From the NCBI GenBank assembly GCA_015179045.1, contig WHUZ01000333.1, forward strand, positions 1-11,228: a stretch of 11,228 bases of DNA. Direction: 5' to 3'. Source of the stretch: Kalaharituber pfeilii (Eukaryota; Ascomycota; Pezizomycetes; Pezizales; Pezizaceae). The notes under the pieces are model-generated. The model ran no database searches and was not told the DNA's origin. It saw nothing but the letters and a program-made list of their open reading frames with translations. Both the position numbers and the translations under genes were made by a program. Of this stretch, positions 7,561 to 11,228 are shown one piece after another; position 1 is the stretch's first letter; every line of letters begins with the position of its first letter.

Positions 7561-7769
7561 GAAGACAGTATTATAGTATGAGAATGATTATACCTATAAG
7601 TGTACTCCCCTTCTTAGAGCATACATCTCAAGTACTATTATAGGTATGAAGGGCTCAGCTCCACTGGGCCTGAAGAATAGGTATTATGGCTAAGGGGTGT
7701 ATACGGCAGGCCAGAATGGCTACAGAGGTGTATATATAGTGGGCTAAAAGAGCAGCTACTCAGTGTGGG
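7561..7769. other. Unassigned region next to copy 2 LTR-like block
   Basis: It is noncoding, with the inverted repeat at 7587-7650. Weak similarity to 100-160 (for example the TATTATGGCTAAGG tract near 7682 against TATAAAGGCTTAAGG near 124) suggests that the LTR may extend into it. I cannot fix the end. Confidence 0.3.
7587..7650. repeat. Imperfect 20-bp inverted repeat
   Basis: The arms 7587-7606 and 7631-7650 match at 16 of 20 positions, with a 24-base loop. The core ATACCTATAA is kept in both arms. It lies in noncoding DNA at the outer edge of the copy 2 LTR-like block. It could be an old terminal inverted repeat, a hairpin or chance. Confidence 0.45.
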
Positions 7770-8268
7770 GCACACAGCGGAGCAGACTGGTTCATAGGTG
7801 TAGTGAGGGAACAATAGGTTCAGAGTTATAGAGAACTTAGAATACTGCTAGTATCTTAATTCTTTCAACTATGCTATCGCCAGCTAGCACTTATATAAAC
7901 TTTAGCGTAGTTATATATAACTAGTTAATAAATGAAGAAATGACTGGTAATATAGCAATTCCTTATCAATGCCATTACCAGTAGTAATAGACATATATAA
8001 TAAAAATATACAAAAATAGTACAGATACAAGATAATATATTATACTAATGTATGTAGGCATATATTAGCTTTTAATCAGCCGAGTACATGCAGAGTATAT
8101 GAGTAATCCAGAGATTATACTATTAATCGACAATATACAGTTCCTTAATACTTCCCTATTTAGGCGAAAATGAATTCCAAGCCTAATGGGTAATCAGTCT
8201 GCTTAAGCAGTATTAGTATTCAGGGTAAATATTCCGTGGGTCGCGTAAGTCTCACCTTAGCTACAACA
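7770..8268 (-). repeat. LTR-like block of copy 2 (3' LTR candidate)
   Basis: It is collinear with 160-667 and lies just downstream of the copy 2 polypurine tract. On the minus strand it begins TGTTGTAGC, a good LTR start. A TATATAAG-like box lies near 7892-7900 on the minus strand. Because copy 1 starts downstream in the same direction, this block could also have served as the 5' LTR of copy 1 in a tandem arrangement, but a leader of almost 1 kb would then precede gag. Confidence 0.5.
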
Positions 8269-8281
8269 TTACCCCCTGTTC
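8269..8281 (-). promoter_or_regulatory. Polypurine tract of copy 2
   Basis: The minus strand reads gaacagggggtaa directly before TGTTGTAGC. A G run followed by TAA and the TG of the LTR is the usual plus-strand primer site arrangement of fungal Ty3/gypsy elements. Confidence 0.6.
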
Positions 8282-8488
8282 TAGAGTAGTTGTCCTGACT
8301 GACAATCACTGAAAAGTAAATAAACTAATCAGTATTGTAAGCAATATACATTGGCTTCTATTTAGGAAGTAAAAAGTGGCTAATGCGATTATTAGCATAC
8401 CTTATACGCAAGGCCCCTCATAGATTTTCAATCATCTGTGGCTGACAGTAAGACTGGTGTATCTATTATACTCATTCGGATCTAGTCA

Positions 8489-8694
8489 GTGAGGCCCGTA
8501 AAAACCTTCCCGAAGACAAAACCCAGTAGAAAAAAGTCTTCATAAAGAAAAGATACTTACGTCAAAGAGTCAAATCCGTGAGGCCAGTAAAGGTACTCAT
8601 GTCAAAGGTCGAGTTAGTGAGGCCAGTAAAAAGCTTCCCAAAGATAAAATCTAGTAGGAAAAAGTCTTTATAAGGAAAAGGTACTCACATCAAA
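8489..8694. repeat. Local triplication in copy 2 spacer
   Basis: Two 78-bp units, 8489-8566 and 8617-8694, both begin GTGAGGCC and end GTCAAA or ATCAAA. Between them, 8578-8606 is a 29-bp version that keeps only the two ends. Copy 1 has a single unit at about 868-945. Confidence 0.85.
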
Positions 8695-8792
8695 CCTTAT
8701 TCAAGGAGCCTGGCTGTAGCCATCAATACTTTAATAGGCCAAAGAGTGGTTTCCTTGTATATTAGTTGTAGAATTCTCTAACAGATTTCAAT

Positions 8793-8945
8793 GATCTTTA
8801 TAGATTTTCAATTTGTTCCCAAGTATCATTATCTCTATAGCCCTGCCAATAGATTCAGTGCTTTACTACGCTGTTAATAGATTTCAAGACAATAACATAA
8901 TCAAGTTCGAAGAAGAGCTTGTCATCATTATCGATCTCTATTTTC
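8793..8945 (-). pseudogene. Integrase chromodomain remnant (copy 2)
   Basis: The minus-strand frame reads EIDNDDKLFFELDYVIVLKS, then a stop in H*IYWQGYRDNDTWEQIENL. W-x-GY and the TWE pair of the chromodomain are kept, and the single stop (TGA) is at the same site as in copy 1, so it may be ancestral or a recurrent hit. The domain is otherwise better preserved than in copy 1. Its frame (lowest base 2 modulo 3) agrees with the catalytic Glu codon at 9185-9187. The plus-strand open frame at 8813-8998 is only the opposite strand of this domain. Confidence 0.8.
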
Positions 8946-8999
8946 TGGGGTTCAAGTTGTTCTCGAAAAGGCTTTCTTCCGGTAGTGAGGAGGCATAAG

Positions 9000-9720
9000 T
9001 ATTGTCATCTAAAAGGTATGTACTTTAGAATCAAATTCACATAAAGAGTGAAAGGGCTACAATTATGTGTCAGCATAGCAGTAGAGTTATAAGTGAACTC
9101 AGCCAGGAGTAGCCAAGTTACTTATCGCTTCTGTCGGTCATGGCAGTAGATACGAAAATACTGTTCAAGAGCCTGTATTGCATGTTCAGAGAGTCTGTCG
9201 GTCTAGAGTAGTGAGTAGTACTGAGTCGGAATTCTACATTGAGTTTTGATATAATATCTTTCCAGAGGGCTAAGACGAATTGTGGTCTACGGTCAGAGGT
9301 AGTATGGCAGGGTAGACCAAATTGCCTAAAAATAATATTGATGACAGCATTAGCGATGTTGGCGATATTAGCAATGTCTCGAGTTGTTTAAGTATTTTTT
9401 GCCAGTATATAGAATTGCATTTTGGTGAATCAGTCTGTCATAATAGTATTGAAGCCCTCGGGTTTAGGTAGTTCTCCAACAAAGTCCATAGCTATCTCCC
9501 CCAAAACTTCATACCAGTAGGCATTGGCATGAGTCTAGTTTACCTCAGATGTTACCCGACTTTGGCCTTTAGGCAGGGTGCACAACCGGCAACATAATTG
9601 GTCACTTGGTCTTTTCCAGCCATCCTAGTAGAAGTTCTGAGAGAGGAGTTCCTATATTCGATGTATACCTTAGTATTGAGCTACATTACTGGTGTGGTAT
9701 CATCATTATCGTAATACTTC
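9000..9720 (-). pseudogene. Integrase pseudogene (copy 2), GPY module deleted
   Basis: The zinc-finger CXXC pair is kept in GCAPCLKAK (codons 9582-9584 and 9573-9575), but the HH half is scrambled by stops. The core has Asp in AMDFVGEL (9484-9486), Asp in TSDRRPQFV (9292-9294) and Glu in TDRLSEHAIQALEQYF (9185-9187), so the three catalytic codons survive. A one-base deletion between the second Asp and the Glu shifts the frame, and another shift lies between CXXC and the first Asp. Three IAN triplets are tandemly repeated after TTRD. The LAEFTYN block follows the Glu, and then about 289 nt present in copy 1, including the GPY module, are missing. It is not translatable as one protein. Confidence 0.83.
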
Positions 9721-9879
9721 CAGTCAATAAAGTTTAGGTACCATAAGACCCATCATCATTCTTTACCTATTTATCATAATTGACTCCAGTGATATCAGCC
9801 CATGTATCTTCTACTTTACCTGCCTCTTTGTCAACCAGCATTGCCCATCCTTGAATAGCTGTTCAATGCTGTCAAAGGT

Positions 9880-10260
9880 AGTATCGCCAGTTCATTGTGA
9901 GAGGGCATTGGCTTTGCTATTAGGCTGACGTAATCGAATTCAGAAAGTTTCTGGCTCTAGTTAGATTGCCAGCTGTTGAGGCATTGTTTGGTGATAAGGT
10001 GCTATAGTGCGTGCTAGTCAGTAAGGACAGTGAACTTAATTCCCAATAGCCATTCTTGTATAGGAAATCGAAGATTACCAGTAGTTTGTTGTCGTGGATA
10101 GAGTAGTTTTGTTTGGCAGGTGTCAGTATTCAGGAGTGGTAATCACATGTGTGAAGAATCGTAGTTTCAGTAATGTCATTCTTAGGCTCTAGATGCCAGC
10201 GAGTACCTGGTCTGAGCAGTCAGTTTTACAATCATAGGCAGAAATCGATCGAACTATTGC
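9880..10260 (-). pseudogene. RNase H pseudogene (copy 2)
   Basis: Fragments in several frames match copy 1: KTDCSDQVLAGI with the first Asp, LTPAKQNYSIHDNKLLVI where the usual KE glutamate is not kept, then LTD*HA near 10015, and SQKLSEFDY near 9940. The third Asp is retained as TD in one frame, unlike copy 1, where it is Asn. Frame changes and stops break the domain. Confidence 0.72.
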
Positions 10261-11100
10261 AGTATGGTAGTAATTATGAACTTGTCTTTTCATAAAAGCA
10301 GCTCACTACTCTGTGCTCCCCAAATAAAGGGTATGTCTCCGGTCAAGGCTTGTAAGCAGTCGGGTTGTAGTGAAGTAAATTAAATTAGTAGTCATAATTG
10401 AGAAAGAATCAGCAATAGTAGTTTGCCAAGCCTAAAAAGGCTTGTACCTCTTTCTTCTTTAGCTGTGGCCAGTTACGAACAATAGAGAGTTTGGCTAGGT
10501 CTATCTTAATCTCGAAACTATTAATAAAATAACCAAGCAACATGGTTTCATACACATGGTACTCGTACTTGGCTAGCTTGACTGCGAGCCTATATTTGCT
10601 CAACTTTAGTAAGTACTTCTTCCACTTATCGTTTGATGGTCTCGTTCGGTTTTGCTTTCATAGATTAAGATATTATTCCAGTACCAAACAACTCTATCAA
10701 TGAGGATTTCATCTATCATTTCTTGGATGGAAAGAGATGTATTGATGAGTCATACTTGTATACTTCAAATAGGCCTTCGAATGTGTTTAATAGCCGCTGT
10801 TCGTTACTGACTTAATTTGCATGGGGTTGTAACCATCCTCAAGATCAAGTTTAGTAAACCATTTACTACCTTGGATCTTGTTGAGGAGTTCTGATATTAC
10901 GGGCAAAGAGTGTTTGTTCAGAATAATAAGTTTATTTAGTATCCTATAATCAAAATGTAGTCGGAGGGACTTATCTTTCTTCCAAAAAAATTGGTGAAGC
11001 TGCTTTTCGACCTTGACCTTTATATCTTCCCTATTAGTAAGTGTTCCTCAATATACCTCTGAAGAGCCTTATCTTCTTCCCAGGTACCCTGAACTATGAG
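10261..11100 (-). pseudogene. Reverse transcriptase pseudogene (copy 2)
   Basis: Motif A is intact as KWFTKLDLEDGYN (Asp at 10844-10846), and the Trp that is a stop in copy 1 is present. Upstream, KKDKSLRLHFDYRILNKL matches the fingers. Motif C is YWNN (10672-10683) where YLDD is expected, so both aspartates are lost. The thumb is the open stretch 10409-10603 with VYETMLLGYFINSFEIKIDL and KKKEVQAFLGLANYYC, very close to the same part of copy 1. Several frameshifts occur between motif A and motif C and beyond the thumb. It is a non-functional relic. Confidence 0.87.
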
Positions 11101-11228
11101 AAGGCTTTACATTTGGGTTTTTAAAAGGGATTTTATGATTCTAGCTTTGGTGAGGAGGTAAGCGGCGTGCCTGTTCAGCAGAAAATATCAGAGTATTATG
11201 AGTAGTACTCGTTTATATCAACCAACAG
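11101..11228 (-). pseudogene. Protease-RT linker of copy 2, cut by window edge
   Basis: The minus strand gives EYYS*YSDIF, matching EYYSHYSEVF of copy 1, followed by a frame-shifted DHKI-like lead-in. The rest of protease and gag lies outside the window. Confidence 0.6.

Larger units (their letters stand above)
7770..11228 (-). mobile_element. Degenerate Ty3/gypsy chromovirus, copy 2 (partial)
   Basis: This is a second, diverged copy of the same family in the same orientation, entering from the right edge and truncated by it. RT, RNase H, integrase, chromodomain, spacer, polypurine tract and LTR-like block follow in the same order as in copy 1, and the two can be aligned by eye over most of their length. 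The frame changes several times, so small indels are more frequent here. Compared with copy 1 it lacks 289 nt between the integrase core and the chromodomain, and it carries extra duplications at 8489-8694 and near 9350-9380. Gag and most of protease would lie beyond the window. Confidence 0.85.

Noticed and set aside
8813..8998. Plus-strand open frame of 61 codons
   Set aside because: It is the opposite strand of the copy 2 chromodomain, which matches copy 1 and the known family pattern.

Overview
The window looks like a transposon-dense, gene-poor stretch of a filamentous fungal genome, probably an ascomycete. I found no intact host gene, tRNA, rRNA or CRISPR array. The recognisable sequence belongs to two decayed copies of one Ty3/gypsy chromovirus family (LTR retrotransposons with an integrase chromodomain). 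Both lie on the minus strand, so each element is read from high to low coordinates. TpA is over-represented and CpG nearly absent outside one island. Many damaged codons are C-to-T or G-to-A changes that create stops or Tyr, which resembles repeat-induced point mutation (RIP) or deamination of methylated cytosine. The fungal assignment rests on element type and mutation style and is an inference.

Copy 1 (about 160-6940) runs 5' to 3' on the minus strand as follows: a gag N-terminal remnant (6597-6938); a GC-rich, CpG-rich island with three 138-bp tandem units (5819-6232) inside a long open frame; a coiled-coil and Pro/Ser-rich gag segment (5090-5735); a gag core with an intact CCHC zinc knuckle (4557-4598); then protease, reverse transcriptase (RT), RNase H and integrase. 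From about 4335 to 1261 these pol domains stay in one frame that is broken mainly by nonsense codons. A chromodomain in a shifted frame (1056-1205), a spacer, a polypurine-tract-like site (668-680) and an LTR-like block (160-667) follow.

Copy 2 (about 7770-11228, cut by the right edge) is a diverged sister with the same order: RT, RNase H, integrase, chromodomain, spacer, polypurine tract (8269-8281), LTR-like block. It has lost 289 nt that hold the integrase GPY module in copy 1, and it has gained local duplications.

The two copies decayed differently. Copy 1 lost the three RT aspartates, all four integrase zinc ligands and the integrase glutamate. Copy 2 keeps the motif A aspartate, the CXXC pair and the D, D and E codons, but lost both aspartates of the RT YxDD box. 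Neither can be autonomous. Between the copies (6941-7769) lies unassigned AT-rich DNA with two hairpin-capable inverted repeats. The most unusual part is the GC-rich repeat island inside an otherwise mutated element.
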